Source: Oscheius sp. JU75 (lineage: Eukaryota > Nematoda > Chromadorea > Rhabditida > Rhabditidae). From it: 64,000 nucleotides of DNA. The translations under genes and the position numbers were made by a program. Positions 43,301 through 55,391 of this stretch are shown one piece after another. How positions within the stretch are numbered: the first letter of the stretch is position 1; each line of letters opens with the position of its first letter. The notes beneath the pieces are model-generated. The model was not told the DNA's origin and made no database searches. It saw only the letters and a list, made by a program, of their open reading frames with translations. The stretch is from contig JASJZC010000004.1 in NCBI GenBank assembly GCA_037178855.1, positions 7,130,001-7,194,000 of the forward strand. The letters are read 5' to 3'.

Positions 43301-46300
43301 GTAGCCAGCCATACTCAAGGGCGTCTTAAACCCAGCGGCGCGTAGCTGGCCTGACCTCGTGTCGCGCTCAGGCTTGACAATGCGCGAAAATGCCCTGTCT
43401 CTGTCTCTCCGACACCGTTCTTTTTTTCCAAACCTAAAGAGGGATTTCCCCTCGTTTAGAGGGTAATTGTCCTATTAATGTGACTTTTTGTAAAAATTTT
43501 CCAAGAAATTTTGTGGGGACTTCTCCAAGCCATAATTTGGGGCGGAAAATGTACTGTTTAGGACGAATCTGATTACCTTATAAACTCACGAATTACTGCA
43601 CTTTCTAAGCCGAGAGATCCCGCTTTTTTGTTTTCCCAAACTAGCTTCCCTTGCACTGATTGCCTAAAATCATGTCTATGTCCTAATGTGTTTTTTTCCT
43701 AATGCTATTGCCCTCCAAGCATTCTAATTATGGCTCCAAAACAGTATGGTAACTTCCTCAAGAATCCTATTTTTTTCAAGGAACGACGCCTAATTTAGGT
43801 GAAAATTGTCCTAAGAATCCTAATTTTTCGCTCCCTGGACTCATTTACATATGTGCCAGCCAATTAGGTTGTTTTCTTAAATTGTTGGCTTCCTATAGAA
43901 CTGAGGAATTTCTATAATCAGTCCGGAAGCCCTCCCATAACGAGAGAGAGAGGGAGCCCCGTTCCAAATTCGTAGATTGACACAATTCCTCCGAGTCCCG
44001 TTCCTAGCACCTCTCTCGCGTGCTGCGCGCGCAACACGTTCAGGTCTCGCACTCTCTTTGGGGGTATGGGTTTGTTTGTTCCTGTGTGAGAGAGCGTTTC
44101 GTAAAGAACGGAAGGGAGGCCGGTGGTCAGTCAGTCACCCAGCCTGATGGCTACGGCCAGATATCTCCCCGTCTTAAGGTAGTCTCCTGGTCTCTCTTCC
44201 TGTTCCGGTGATCCAGGACTAACTTTTCTGGTAGATACGACCAGTCAGAATCTCACTGACCTTTGAATTTTTCTTAGCTGTTTCCTATTTGATCCTTAGG
44301 CAGCTTATACCATTACCACCATTTTTTTTCTTTTTTTTTGGCAAAGTTTCTGACATCCAGGTTCCTGGTGGCAATGGCAACAAGCTGGCATAGCTCTAGG
44401 TATCCGACAGCTCGACAGCGCGGTTAAATAAGGTGTCCGACACTTTGGGAAGGGTGGGCAACTTTTTTCTGTCAAAGACTACCGACGACCCTCTTGTTAC
44501 ACCCCCTACCCATTATGAAGTGTAATTTGGGACTCTTCTGTCCTTTCACATCATCATAACCCTCCTCATTTTGCAGTTGCAACACCGAGACGCGTCGTTG
44601 TGAGCAACTGACATCTATCGGAATCGCCGACACATCGATGGGATCCACCTGCTCGTCGCCGTCGGTCAAGAATCTCATCGGACAGTTTGATCGCTGGAAA
44701 TTGTGCGTGGACGAGACGGACAGCCTAAGCGATGCCAAGGAGAATATCAAGCCCAGTAATGTCATCTGTCAGCCGGTAGGTCATTTCCTTTCGATTTTTG
44801 TCTGCCAACATATCCAAGCTCTTATTCTGGCATGTGTAAACTTACCACCCCAACTGGGCAACCTGTCTACCTTGATCTCCGAGGGGCCTTTTTGTCAAAC
44901 CCAAAATCGAGTGGGAAAGGCAAGAATTCGCGAAAATCACTTCAAAAACAAACGGTGGTGCCTTTGAAGAAGAGGAGGGGTTGTAAATATGTCTACTTGC
45001 CCATGCTCTTTTTTAGGCATTTTTCAAGCTAGAAACATAGTCACAAGCCACCGAAAGATGTAAACAACTTATTCAACTTTTGTTAATCTGTTCTTTTCCT
45101 TACTTCTCTCAGCCTAAACCCTATTAGTCCGAATGACGTTTGTTCTGTTGCGGCTAGCTGTCAAGTTAATAATGTCAGCCCACCATTTGTCTCTGTTAAC
45201 AACCTTAGGCCATTTCTTTACCTTCTCTTGAATCCCAAATCCTGTCGTATCTGAATGTTACTTTTTTCCATGATGCTGTCTCACAACAGAGCTTGTTATA
45301 CTTGTCTGTATCTGACATGTCCGGAAACATAGCTAAAATTGCCGTGTTTGGCATTCATTTTTAGACTGAATATAGTGTTTCAGGGAGTCGAGAAGCCGCT
45401 CAAAGATGTCTGTGCTGCCAGGGCCTCTACGAGCAAGACGCCTGCAGCTGCTGCCGACGACTCTCCTGCCAGTATGTCCGTTGAGAGTACGCCAGTCGAG
45501 TCGACAACCTCATCTGCCAGGTATTTTTCCCATTTCCCTCGCCTTTTTCAACTGAAATCTACCAGATCCGGTGGCGATTTCGCGGAAACGGTGAGTACAA
45601 CGCGTCGCGGCCTGGAGGAAAAAAGTCAGCTCGCCCAGACCGACCTCGAAAATGTGCAGAATATGCCCGAGGCGGCCGCCGACAGTATTCGCATGGCCAC
45701 CGGCAAGGCAGCCCTCCTGATCCGCAAAAAGCTGACCAAGTTCGACGAGCTCGTCAGGGCTAATATGGTCAGTTTTATGGATTTTATTATTTAATAATTG
45801 GCTATTTAGCACCCAGAAACCTCGGACAAGGTCACAACGACGGAGGATCTCGAGGGATACTGGGCTCTGGTTGAGCTCGAGCTCACGGACATCAACGGCA
45901 TCTTCTTGGAGGTTTGTTACTTAATTTTTTTTGTCGAAATTACGGTACAATATCGATGGGAAGAAGTAGAGGCTAGTTGATTGTGTCTTGTCACGAAAAT
46001 TGGAAGAAAAGATCACGTTCTTGGTTCTAATACTATGTCAAAACAGCATGAAATGCTCCTTTTCGGTAATGTAATTGGCCTAAACACGTGAAATTTTGTG
46101 GGTTGGAGACGGCGTTAGAGGATGCCGAATGGGCAAAGGAACCCTTTCCATTTCGAGTATCATCGAGCATCTGCAAACTATGTCTCCCAGGTAATCTTGT
46201 CATCGTAATTGAAAATTGGATTTGCGTGGTTTCTGGAGGTATTTAATACCAAAACTTCGCCAAAGATATGGCCTGTATATTGTGAAAAACAACGATCTTA

Positions 46301-46772
46301 CCCGGGAAAATCTAACATGACGTATCTTTCCGGTTTAGAAAGCTCACAATAACCGTTCTCGGTTGTTGGCAGTTCTGCTGCTAACTTTTGGGTATCTTTG
46401 CCCAAAAATGCGCAATTTTTTTTCGCGGTATTTTTCCAAACTATAAAATCCCAATTTTAGGTCGAAAACTGGCGCTCGCGCAACTACGAACCCGTCCCGG
46501 AGGACAGTCCTGATGCAGTCCCCAAGCACAGGTATCTTTTTCCTCTCAAAAATTTTTTTTGTAATATAAAATTTAGTGAGGCAAACAACAACGTGGCGGC
46601 CAAAAAGATCCGAGTTGCCCCGAAACCCACGACTGCCCCGAAACCGCTCTCGGAGAAGCAGAAACTGGCGGCGGAGCAGCGCAAAAAGGCCATGGCGGAG
46701 GCTCGCCAGCGAGCCCGAGAGCAGAAGGAGAAGGAGGCGGCGAGGAGTCCTGATGGAGTCATGGTTCTTTAG
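40395..46772 (+). CDS. DLGAP/HURP (GKAP) family protein, 512 aa
   Basis: The family includes synaptic SAPAP/GKAP and the spindle protein HURP/DLGAP5; given the S/P/K-rich N-terminus a spindle or microtubule role is plausible. Exons: 40395-40539, 40745-40866, 40951-41085, 41129-41265, 42401-42493, 44577-44775, 45384-45520, 45566-45767, 45810-45911, 46461-46531, 46577-46772. Motifs: ERVPSYIKISCTLNGYR, SAMPLE-like ADSIRMATGKAALLIRKKLT, FDELVRANM, then the GKAP core TTTEDLEGYWALVELELTDI. The tail is a basic coiled region (KQKLAAEQRKKAMAEARQRA). The exon 1/2 border is the least certain. Two introns exceed 1 kb (41,266-42,400 and 42,494-44,576) and are full of CTGTC tracts. Confidence 0.82.
41370..41443 (+). 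repeat. tRNA-derived repeat, best preserved
   Basis: GCATGGCTCGGTTGGTTAGC and GGGTTCGAATCCTGG are close to canonical A and B boxes. The ends (ACCGCAT / GGGCAGG) do not form a good acceptor stem, so it is kept as a SINE-like copy and not a tRNA gene. Confidence 0.5.
42600..43290. repeat. CTGTC/CTCTCTGTC tracts in DLGAP-like gene intron
   Basis: CCCTGTCTCTCTG, CTGTCCTTGTCC and similar units at 42,630-42,845 and 43,160-43,290, inside the 2.1-kb intron 42,494-44,576. No exon is supported in this interval. Confidence 0.6.
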
Positions 46773-47557
46773 GCCTTTTTTCTTATCCCTTCTTTGTGTG
46801 CAATATACTCTCTATATCTCAAAATTCATGACAACTTATTCATTTCTAGTATTTATACCACTTAGAGTTAAAAAAAAAGTGACCGGTCTGTGTTGTTAAT
46901 TCCTCGCTCTCCTTAATGCCTTATACCCCCATCCCAATCTTAAAAATTGTATAAACACTACTTTATATGCGACAGACTAAAGGTGCTCAATTTTGTGGCT
47001 TCTACCCCCCTTCCGAAACTGCCCTTACATCAACTTTTCGCTTCCTACAGTATATTCGTATATAAAATTTTATTCATTCCTATTGTTCGGTGAGATTATT
47101 GTGTTTTACGCTGGTTATTTTGGCAACTTTGACAGGCGAAAACTATCAAGAGAGTTACGGGTAAAGAGTTGCCAGGGAATCCTGAGGATGAATTCGCGTC
47201 AGATTGTGACATAAATTTGTAGCTTTCTGGCTGGGCTTTTATGTTATGTAGACTAGTGTGGGAGGTATAGCCTGTTCAAAAATAATAGTATTTTTAAACC
47301 GTCGCGGTTAACACTTTCAAATATTGGAAAAATTACTTTCTTCGTTGTTCTCGAAACTTTCGCATTTTTCTCGCCGGTTTTACGTTCAAAGTGTAGTGTA
47401 ATCTGCATCGTTTACGGTCAGGAATCCACGAAATGCCAGGGAAAGGCGTGAGAACGTGGCATTAGAAGATTTGAAAAATTTGCTGGAATAATGGATAGTT
47501 TAAGCCGAATGGTTGCTGTCTTCCGTATCGTCTTGAAGCAATATCCTTCTTCCAGAA
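46773..47557. other. Intergenic DLGAP-GEMIN8
   Basis: AT-rich; TTCTTCCAGAA precedes the GEMIN8 ATG at 47,558. No gene supported. Confidence 0.4.
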
Positions 47558-48654
47558 ATGGCGACAGATCCATGGAATCGTGGCGGACAGTTTGCCTCCT
47601 TCTGGCAGCATTTCGACGCGGCCGAGAAGTGGCGAAGACGACATGTCGAGATGGTACGGGAGAGCCTGGCTCCGGAAAACAAGAAAAAAAAGGAGTTCGT
47701 GGGCCCGAGTCTCTCCGAGCTCATTGAAGTGGCTCTGGGCAAGAAGGAAGACGAAAATATTGAAGGTTTTACTCGTTTTTTTTATGCTGAAACAAGCAAT
47801 GCAGAGATCGTGGAGACGTACTTGGAGGAGGAGATGGAGGTCGACCCGGAATATGTCGAGTTCAGAAGGATTACCGTGGAACATAGGAAGAAACGTGAGT
47901 TTTTTGGGTGGGTACACGTTTGGCTATCTTGTACACCTGTCAATTTTCCACCTTGGGACCTTTCATATGACTTTTTCTTCTCAAGAAAGCTTGTTACATA
48001 ATGTTGCCGCCCACGGGAATCGAACGCGGGTCGTCTGGCTCTTACCGCCTCAGCTATGCCGAAAAACCCATATTTAGTGTCCAGGGATCAAACACGGACC
48101 CTCTAGGATTCTGTCCGCCCTCTTACCTACTGCGCTATGTAGTAAAAGTTGGATTTACATGTATGGGAATCAACCCGAGACCTCTGGGTCCCAGTCAGCT
48201 GTCTAACCGATTGAGCCGTGCTGTTCCACTGTTATAGCCGCTCATTTTCAGAGGCCGAGAAGCGCGAAGAGGAGCAGAAGTGCTCCAAAGGAGACTACTG
48301 GATTACTGTCAACAATGAGGATTACATTCTGGCCGATCAAAGTCATTTTTTTTTTAAATTTTACCGCCAACAACTAACAGATTTTCCTTAAAAATCACCC
48401 ATTTTCAGTCGGGGTCCACGGTGTGAACAAGCAATCCCTGGATGATCCAGACGAGAGATCGAAGGTCCTGAAAAAACGCAAAGCAGCCCAAGATATGTAT
48501 GGACAGGTGATAAATTTTCTATAAAAAAAAAAGTTTTAAATTTGAGTCCGCCGAGAAGCTCCTGGCCATGGAGACGGCCCTCGACGTCCAATTCAACGAG
48601 CTGATGCAGTCGCGACAGCCAGCCCTCTGGCCCAACATTCCTCTTCGTTTTTGA
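47558..48654 (+). CDS. GEMIN8: SMN-complex protein Gemin8, 197 aa
   Basis: Gemin8 is a subunit of the SMN complex that loads Sm rings on snRNAs. Exons: 47558-47765, 47805-47894, 48252-48341, 48409-48506, 48547-48654; phases give 197 aa. The N-terminus FASFWQHFDAAEKWRRRH resembles the human ARYWQHYHQAMAWMQSHH. The middle is a charged helix (EEIVETYLEEEMEVDPEYV). The C-terminus QDMYGQSAEKLLAMETAL...QPALWPNIPLRF matches human KRLYGDSAAKIQAMEAAV...QPKYWPVIPLKF. The start after CCAGAA fits the conserved first tryptophan block. One intron is 39 nt and another carries three tRNA-like repeats. Confidence 0.85.
48005..48235 (-). repeat. Three consecutive tRNA-derived repeats
   Basis: GGGAATCGAACGCGGGTCGT, GGGATCAAACACGGACCCTC and GGGAATCAACCCGAGACC are each followed by an inverted A-box-like GAGCCGTG or CAGCTATGC type element, arrayed head to tail in one GEMIN8 intron. 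Confidence 0.55.
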
Positions 48655-49111
48655 TACAAATGATCTCAATATATGGGTGCTAACTTTTGATATTCATAAA
48701 TTTGCAAAATGACCATTTTGTAGTTTCTGCCGACCTCCCCACTCTGTCCACCTGAAACTCTAACCAGCGTCTACGACGGCTTCGCCGATCCTATGATTTG
48801 ACTTAGCCTTGACAACAGGCGGCTGGGCCGCTTCTTCAATAGCCTAAGTTCCTAAGTTCCCCAAAAGCTAAGATATTAATTCTTAACATGACATGACTTG
48901 CCAGCTTTTGGCTCGTGGTGACGCGCACGGAAGGACGGAAGGACACCATTGCACTTTAGTCCCCGTATCCTCTGCCTTTATTTGACTGATTATCTTCTGT
49001 TCTATTCATTGAATCGAACCGCAGGTTGACAGATTAAACAAGTCGTAATCGGTTAGGTCTTTACTCACTTTGTTTCTACTCTACGATCACTTAAACAAGG
49101 ATAGTGTCAGC
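48655..49111. other. Intergenic GEMIN8-ATP5F1E (convergent)
   Basis: No gene seen; short 3' flanks of two convergent genes. Confidence 0.4.
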
Positions 49112-49542
49112 TTAGGCTTTATCTGCAGCTTGCTTGGCCTTCGGGACTGCTTTTCCATCTACCCAAACGGTCATTTTCAGGGTCTGGGCGCCTCTCTTCG
49201 TATCTTTGACTCCCTAAATTTGTTCTTTTTTACTGTCTCCCTATCAGTCTCCGCCTGTCTCTATCTATGACACAGTCATTGTCACGGTAATCTGTCCCCT
49301 GTATCTGTTCCTGTCTCAGTCACTGCCATTATCTCTGTCGCTGCCCCTGTCTCCCTGTCACAGTCCGTGTCTCTATCTGTGTCACTGTCTCTCACACTGC
49401 CACCGTCTGTTACTGTCACTGTTCCTGCTCTGTCTCTCTGGAAATCCTTGAAGAAACATACCTTGAGACACTTTCCGACGACCTCAGAGGCAATCTGCGA
49501 GTAGCGAACGTAGTTGATACCGGCGGCTCTCCAGGCGACCAT
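49112..49542 (-). CDS. ATP5F1E: ATP synthase F1 subunit epsilon, mitochondrial (60 aa)
   Basis: A small subunit of the F1 central stalk in mitochondria. Exons 49,542-49,462 (27 codons) and 49,213-49,112 (33 codons plus stop). MVAWRAAGINYVRYSQIASE matches the family start (human [20 protein letters not shown]). Exon 2 GVKDTKRGAQTLKMTVWVDG ends KAKQAADKA, basic like other epsilon subunits. The 248-bp intron is largely a CTGTC tract. It lies convergent to GEMIN8 and in the same direction as the kinesin gene upstream. Confidence 0.93.
49235..49440. repeat. CTGTC/CACTGTCTC tract in ATP5F1E intron
   Basis: CCTGTCTCAGTCACTG, CTCTGTCGCTGCCCCTGTC, CACTGTCTCTCACACTG and similar units fill the intron. 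Confidence 0.65.
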
Positions 49543-50760
49543 CTTTTGGTTCTGGTTTTGGCGGAAAAGCGATCAAAAAATGGGTGAGAGATAAACAAGG
49601 GATTTAACCCTTCTGGATTGGGAAAAAGGGAAAAAGTGACAATTTAATCGAATTTTGTGACAATACATGGAGAAAAACAATAAATATAACCATAAAACTG
49701 GAGGAGTAACTGAAACTGTGTGAGTTCAAAAATATTTCGGACAGTTTTTGAAGGGGGTAGGACCACTTCCGGATTAGTTTTCTGTGTTTTGACAGACAAT
49801 TTTGGAGAATCTTCCATTTTAAAAAAAATTTTTCTAAGTCTTTTCTAGCCATTTATACTGGGATCTTGATGGGAGAATAACCAATTTGGAACAGAAACAT
49901 TCCAGAAGAGCTCTTTTAAGGAGTACCGCAAAGAGGGAAAATCTGTTTCACGACCGTATCCAGCACTCTCAGAAACCTTTTCTGGAGGCGCGCTTCTGAA
50001 ACTTTGCCTGCCGCACGCTGTCCAAATCGCTGTGACAAGATACTGTGCCCGGGGACGTTATCCCATCGTCTTTTTTCATGCCCAGAGCTTCAAAATGAGA
50101 TTGAATACGGAGATTAAACTTGGTATATTCGAGAAGTAAGGGTGTCATTCTCCCGAGAGAACTTCTTCAATAACCTCTTAACCTCTAGGAATTTGACTTG
50201 TTTTTCACCAAATTATGGTTGTAATCAGAAAGCTAAGGAGAACAATGGTGGAAGATTCACGAAATAACGATCCCTCGAAACTCATTCTTTCCCCCTGAGA
50301 AACACAGTCCAAATGTGCTCAAGAAACAATGGAAAGTCTTCAAGAATCGTTTGGAGTATAGCCCCAAAGTTGATCCGAGAGTGTTAGATCTTGTAAAATA
50401 TTCTGAATAAAACCCCTTAAACCATGCCATTTTCTCCAGAAAACCAACCATAAAAATGGTCCAACCCCCCTCTCATCAGAAAACCATGCTGTTAGAAAGA
50501 AAGAAAATAGTCTACACAGCTTTATTATGTGCGAAGAAGAAAAACCGACCCGTCGCCAGTTCAATTTTGCATCATCATAATCGAGAAAACTTGGAATAAA
50601 TTAGAGAGGAGCACGAACTGCGCGACGACGGCACACACACAACCATAGAAAACAGGAAGAAGCTCTTGCAGTTATGTATACACCCAGAAAAGTGAAAATT
50701 AGGGGGGGAGGGGTAGAAATGCCGAAAAGCACACAAAGGGAGAGTACAATTTACAAATAA
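49543..50760. other. Intergenic, downstream of the kinesin gene
   Basis: No gene seen. It should contain the kinesin 3' UTR. Confidence 0.4.
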
Positions 50761-53700
50761 TCACAGATTAGCGCGACCAGAGAACAGGCTGGAAGAGGTG
50801 GTAGACACGGGGGGTCCACTTGTTTTTTTTGGAGAGACGCGTGGGACGAAGGCCACGCTTGGATTCAGACTGAAAAGGAGTTAGATTATTGAAATGTTAG
50901 AGAGTTTTGACGATAGGAGTCACACAGAGATCTATTTTGGAGAATTTCGGTAGAAAATCGCTAATTTCGGGCTCAAGAATCGATTTTTCAACTTTGTCAT
51001 GTCTTGCAAAGTTGTAGAGCGGATCAAAAGCTACAAGTTTGTAAAACATGAAAAATTGAGAAAATCACTTCTTGACCCGTACAAAGCTTACAAAATTGTA
51101 AATGAAAGTTTAGGATTACTGTAATTTTACGTAAATATTTACTGTATGTTTTGACGGGAACTGAAAATTTCGAATCTAGGCTCAAAAAAGATCGAAATGC
51201 CTCCAAAATCAGCTTCAGATCTGTCATACTAAAACTTTCTCACTCCCATTCTCTTGCACCAAAAATCCATACTATACAGTACAAAAGTCTACAAATTGGC
51301 AATAATCTGCGAAAGGTACATTTGGTTCTCTTCATCTTGCTTACCATTGGGGTTAGGCATCATCGATGGCGAGGTGATCTGTCCGGGGCGGATCGGCTTG
51401 ACGATTTGAGGAGTGTGCTGACGACGGAGGTTTCTCTGACGTACGGCCTCCTGAAACATTCCAGTTGTATCTCTGTATCTCTGTCTCTCTGCATCTCCCT
51501 CTATCCCTTTGGACTGACCTTGATTCTCTCGACCTCAGCCTGGTACTTCCTACGCTCCATCTGAGCTCTCTCCTTGGTATCACGGAGAGCTCCCTCGAGC
51601 TGCTTGATACGGTCCTCTCGGCCACGGAGACGAGCCTCCATTTTGGGCAGTTCCATGCGCAAATCAGCCATCTCTCGGACGAGCTGCTTGTGAACCTTGG
51701 TCAGTTTCTCGAGGTTAGTCTCCAAAAACTGGACTCGCTGCTTCTGGGCCGGGCCGGAGAGACATTCCTCATCTCCAGGAGTGCTCTGAAAGTTTAATGT
51801 TTGATTTGCCTTTTCTCTACAGTATCATCAGGCCCCACTTTTCACTTGTAAAAACTTTCTAAGGCATAGCACACCCTCTGACCGATTGAGAATTTTGTTG
51901 GGGCGCGCTTTGCGCTTTCAAATGCTGTCGTGCAAGTATCACTGCCCGGTGGAAGAGCATAACTTTGAGGTCGAATACGTGAATTTCAGGCTTTGACATG
52001 TTCTACAAAGTTTGAGTATTTATACCCTCTACAAGTTTTTAATACAAGCCAAGACGGGAAAATGTGGTTTTCGACCCGTAATGGGTAATGTAAAGGTTCG
52101 GTTCGGGCGCAACACTTTGAGGAAAGCAAGACATTTGAACAACATAGAGCATAGAAAAACTCACATGGCACTTGGAGAGCATAAGCCTGACAAACTCAGC
52201 CTTGAGGTTCTTGACAGCGGCGAGTTCCATGTTGACACGGTCAGTGAGCGGCTTGCACTCTTTCATGGCATTGTCACGGACAAGGAGCTGCTTGCATCTG
52301 GCAGAGTCGACGCCCTCCAGCTTGGCCGACTCCACCTCATTCTCGGCCATCTTAGCCTCGGCGGCGTTCGTCTCTTTGGCGGCACTGTTCTCACTGAACA
52401 TCTTCGCGACTCCCATACGAATGCTGCTGATCAGGTCGTGATCGGGAAGTTGGTCATTTTGGGCATTCTGAAAGAGAGTTATAAAAAGATGGAGAGACAG
52501 ACAGAGAGAAAGAAGTATAGAGAACAATACACGTACCAGCTCAGCAACGTTGAACTCCCGGATGATGTTGTAGATCGACTCTTTGAAGTTCTTGATCTTG
52601 GGGCCGCATTCTAGGAGATGACTGTTCAACTGGGTCTCGGCCAGATTCTTTCTGTCCTCCAGAGCAGCATTCTCCTCCTGGATAGTATCCAGCTCCTTCT
52701 TGATCTTTTCGCACTCGGCCTGTCTCTCCTCGAGATTGGCAGCCAGCTCTTCCAAGGCAGTGATGAATTCCTTGGATTCGGCCTGCTTGTCGTCAATCTC
52801 CTTTTGGAAGCGGGAGTTCTCCTCGCGCATCATCTCCTCGTTTCTGCGCATGGTTTCGAGACCTTCTTCGAGGAGGAGGACCTGTAAATTGACAGGATTA
52901 GTCTAGTAACTGTCTGTCTCTGTCTCTCTGTCTTTCTGTCTTTCTGTCTCTGTCACCGTCCCTCACCTGTTGTCTCATAGACTCTCCATCCTGTGATATT
53001 CTCTGAATCTCATCATCCTTCTCATCCAGCTGCTGGTAGAGCTTGGCTCTCTCCTCCTCATACTTTCTCTTCTCCACATCCGTGATCGGTCCAGAGACTG
53101 AAGTGAGCATTGGCGGAGCCGGTGCAATAGATCTCTCCATGGAAGGAGTAGAGGCACTCTCACTAAGGGTGAGGGTGGCAAAGCCACTCTCCAGGGAGAC
53201 CCATTCGGATTCTGGAACAGATTCTCCTTTTCTCCAGCGCCCGAGCTCGAGAAGTGCTGCCTGGAGGGTGGCTTGGAGCCGAGAGTTCTTGTCCCTCTCT
53301 TTCTCATATCGTCTTTTCCATTCCTCTGCGGTAAGCTCCTCGTTGACAGTCACGACATTCTTGATAGTCTTGGCACGCTTTCCGAAGTCGAGAGTCGAGC
53401 GAGTCTCTGCCTCATTCGATCGGGCTGGAGAGGCACAGATGATGACGGTGGTTCGAGAGTTTCCTCCCAGAGACTCTTGAAGAATACGCGTCAGCTTAGA
53501 GTCACGGTAAGGTACGTGGGATTTCTGAAAATTGGATATTACTAGGCGGTACGGGAGAAACATACCGTTCCTTCAGCCAGAGCCGAAATGACGATACCCA
53601 GCGCTGTCAGGGACTTGTTGATGTTCTTAGCCTCTTCCAGGACGGATCCCATGGCTCCGGTCTTTGAAACTTTCTCGGAACCGGCTAAATCGACAAGATA

Positions 53701-55391
53701 GAGCTTGCCGCTCAACTGCTTCTTCGTCTCCTGGTTCTCCTGGTTGACAGTGATGAGGAAGACGGAGTGAGATCGGGAGGAATGTTCGTTCATGTCTGGA
53801 AAGAGGATTTTGAGATAGTGAGACAGAAAGACATAGACACAGAGGGACAGAGACAAAAATCTTTTTCTAGCCTTGAAATGCTTGTGCTTTTTCCACCACC
53901 AACTCTTTTCCAAACGGAAGAAACCTAGACATTACGGAAAAATAAATGACCAGTAAAGCTGTCGTCAGACGGCAAAGCCTGCTGGTACAGAGAATGAACT
54001 CACTAGTGACAGCGACCTGTCTGTTAGATTTTCCGTCATCAATGGCTTGAAGAAGTTCTTCCGGCGAGCCGACGAATCTTTCTGTAGCTCCCTTGACATA
54101 CGGTACCCTGTTCTTGTCCTCATGGATTGACAGGTTGACCTTTTCAGCTGAAAACCGATCTAATTGTCTCACTACTACCGACTCACGATCTAGCAAATCC
54201 CTAATCTTTTCGTTGTAAATCTCGAAGAATGACACTTTGATGTGGAATTGGAGATTCTCGTCCATGTTGAAGATGTGAGCGAAGACGTCTTTAACAATTC
54301 TGGGAATGATTCCTTGAAGGCCCGGATCCGAAAGGACTCCCTAAAAACTGTTTTCTTGGTATTACTGTAAATGTCCACCTCCATAGTGTGAGTCTTTCCA
54401 GAACTGGTCTGTCCGTAAGCGAAGACCGTTCCATTATAACCAGACAGGACGTCTTGGACGATGTGATAGGCAGCAGCCTTGTAGACCTGTTCCTGGGTAG
54501 TTGTAGGCTTGAAGACCTTATCGTATGTGAAGGTTTTGTCCTGAAATAGGTTGCACTGTCACTGTCGCTTCCAAAGTAGCGTCACTAGTCAAGTTTTGTA
54601 TTGCCACACTTTGAAGTCTAGCCCGCCGCATGAAACTCTAGATTCCTCTGGCAGTCCCCTGTGTTCCGGAAAGTCATTTTAACTTCTTTTTCACTACGAG
54701 AGCTTCAAAATGACACCAGGTTCACTAAGAAAATGTCTGATCTTAAGCATGAATCATCCAGTACCTCATTTCCGCTAACTTGACTCTAGGAATTTCCTAA
54801 CTATTCCCTGGCGTATAAACGGTCTTATTTTGAAGCTCTTCTTATGAAAAAGACGATAAAGTAACCTTCGAGAGCAAAGAGTCACCTCACAACGATTTCG
54901 AATTCTGTGCGACGCCCAACGCTTCAGAAGAGCGCCAACTTCATAAACCACGAGAGGTTTCAAGATTGGGGGATTTTCTGGTCGAAGAAGTGACTTTCAA
55001 GATTTTTTGATTTTCTGCATAGTTGTAGTATTTCTTGTGCGAGTATAAGGATAATACTCTAATTTTTCATCCCCCTGTCAAGCTATTCCCGTTCTAATCA
55101 GCCCCCTGGTGTGTGTGTCCTCTCCCTCTCTCATATACAGGCGGCACAATTCTATAGAGGTCTGTCTCGTGGACACACCTGTCCGCCGTCAGAACAATTA
55201 GAGTCAATCGATATACTCACCCCTAGTCGGATACTGCCATCATTTGGGAAAGTCGGCAGGAATTTTTCCTCATTCCGCTCCTCGGTCTTATTCAGCGGTC
55301 TGATACGACAGAAGACCTAAAAATGTGAGATTTTCCGAATAAATTAGGCCAAAAATACCTGGATCGCGCACTCGGACGGTCCGTCACCCAT
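50755..55391 (-). CDS. Kinesin-1 heavy chain (KIF5/unc-116 type)
   Basis: Plus-end-directed microtubule motor for cargo transport. Exons on the minus strand: 55391-55359, 55316-55221, 54540-54379, 54340-54187, 54147-54004, 53795-53566, 53524-52967, 52881-52537, 52467-52165, 51785-51519, 51450-51345, and a last exon from about 50,869. Motor motifs: CRIRPLN, P-loop [11 protein letters not shown], switch [12 protein letters not shown], switch [27 protein letters not shown]. Neck and coiled-coil follow ([36 protein letters not shown]). The tail carries the cargo/regulatory signature IVKPIRPGQ. About 800 codons are certain (C. elegans unc-116 is about 815 aa). The terminal exon frame is uncertain. 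Confidence 0.94.

Noticed and set aside
47580-48077. Alternative plus-strand 165-codon frame over GEMIN8
   Set aside because: Reads in another frame through the intron and tRNA-like repeats. The GEMIN8 frame is supported by conserved N- and C-terminal blocks and five consistent splice junctions.
52012-53545. Plus-strand frames up to 200 codons opposite the kinesin gene
   Set aside because: Reverse-complement shadows of coiled-coil coding sequence. Every kinesin exon is supported by phase and motif conservation on the minus strand.
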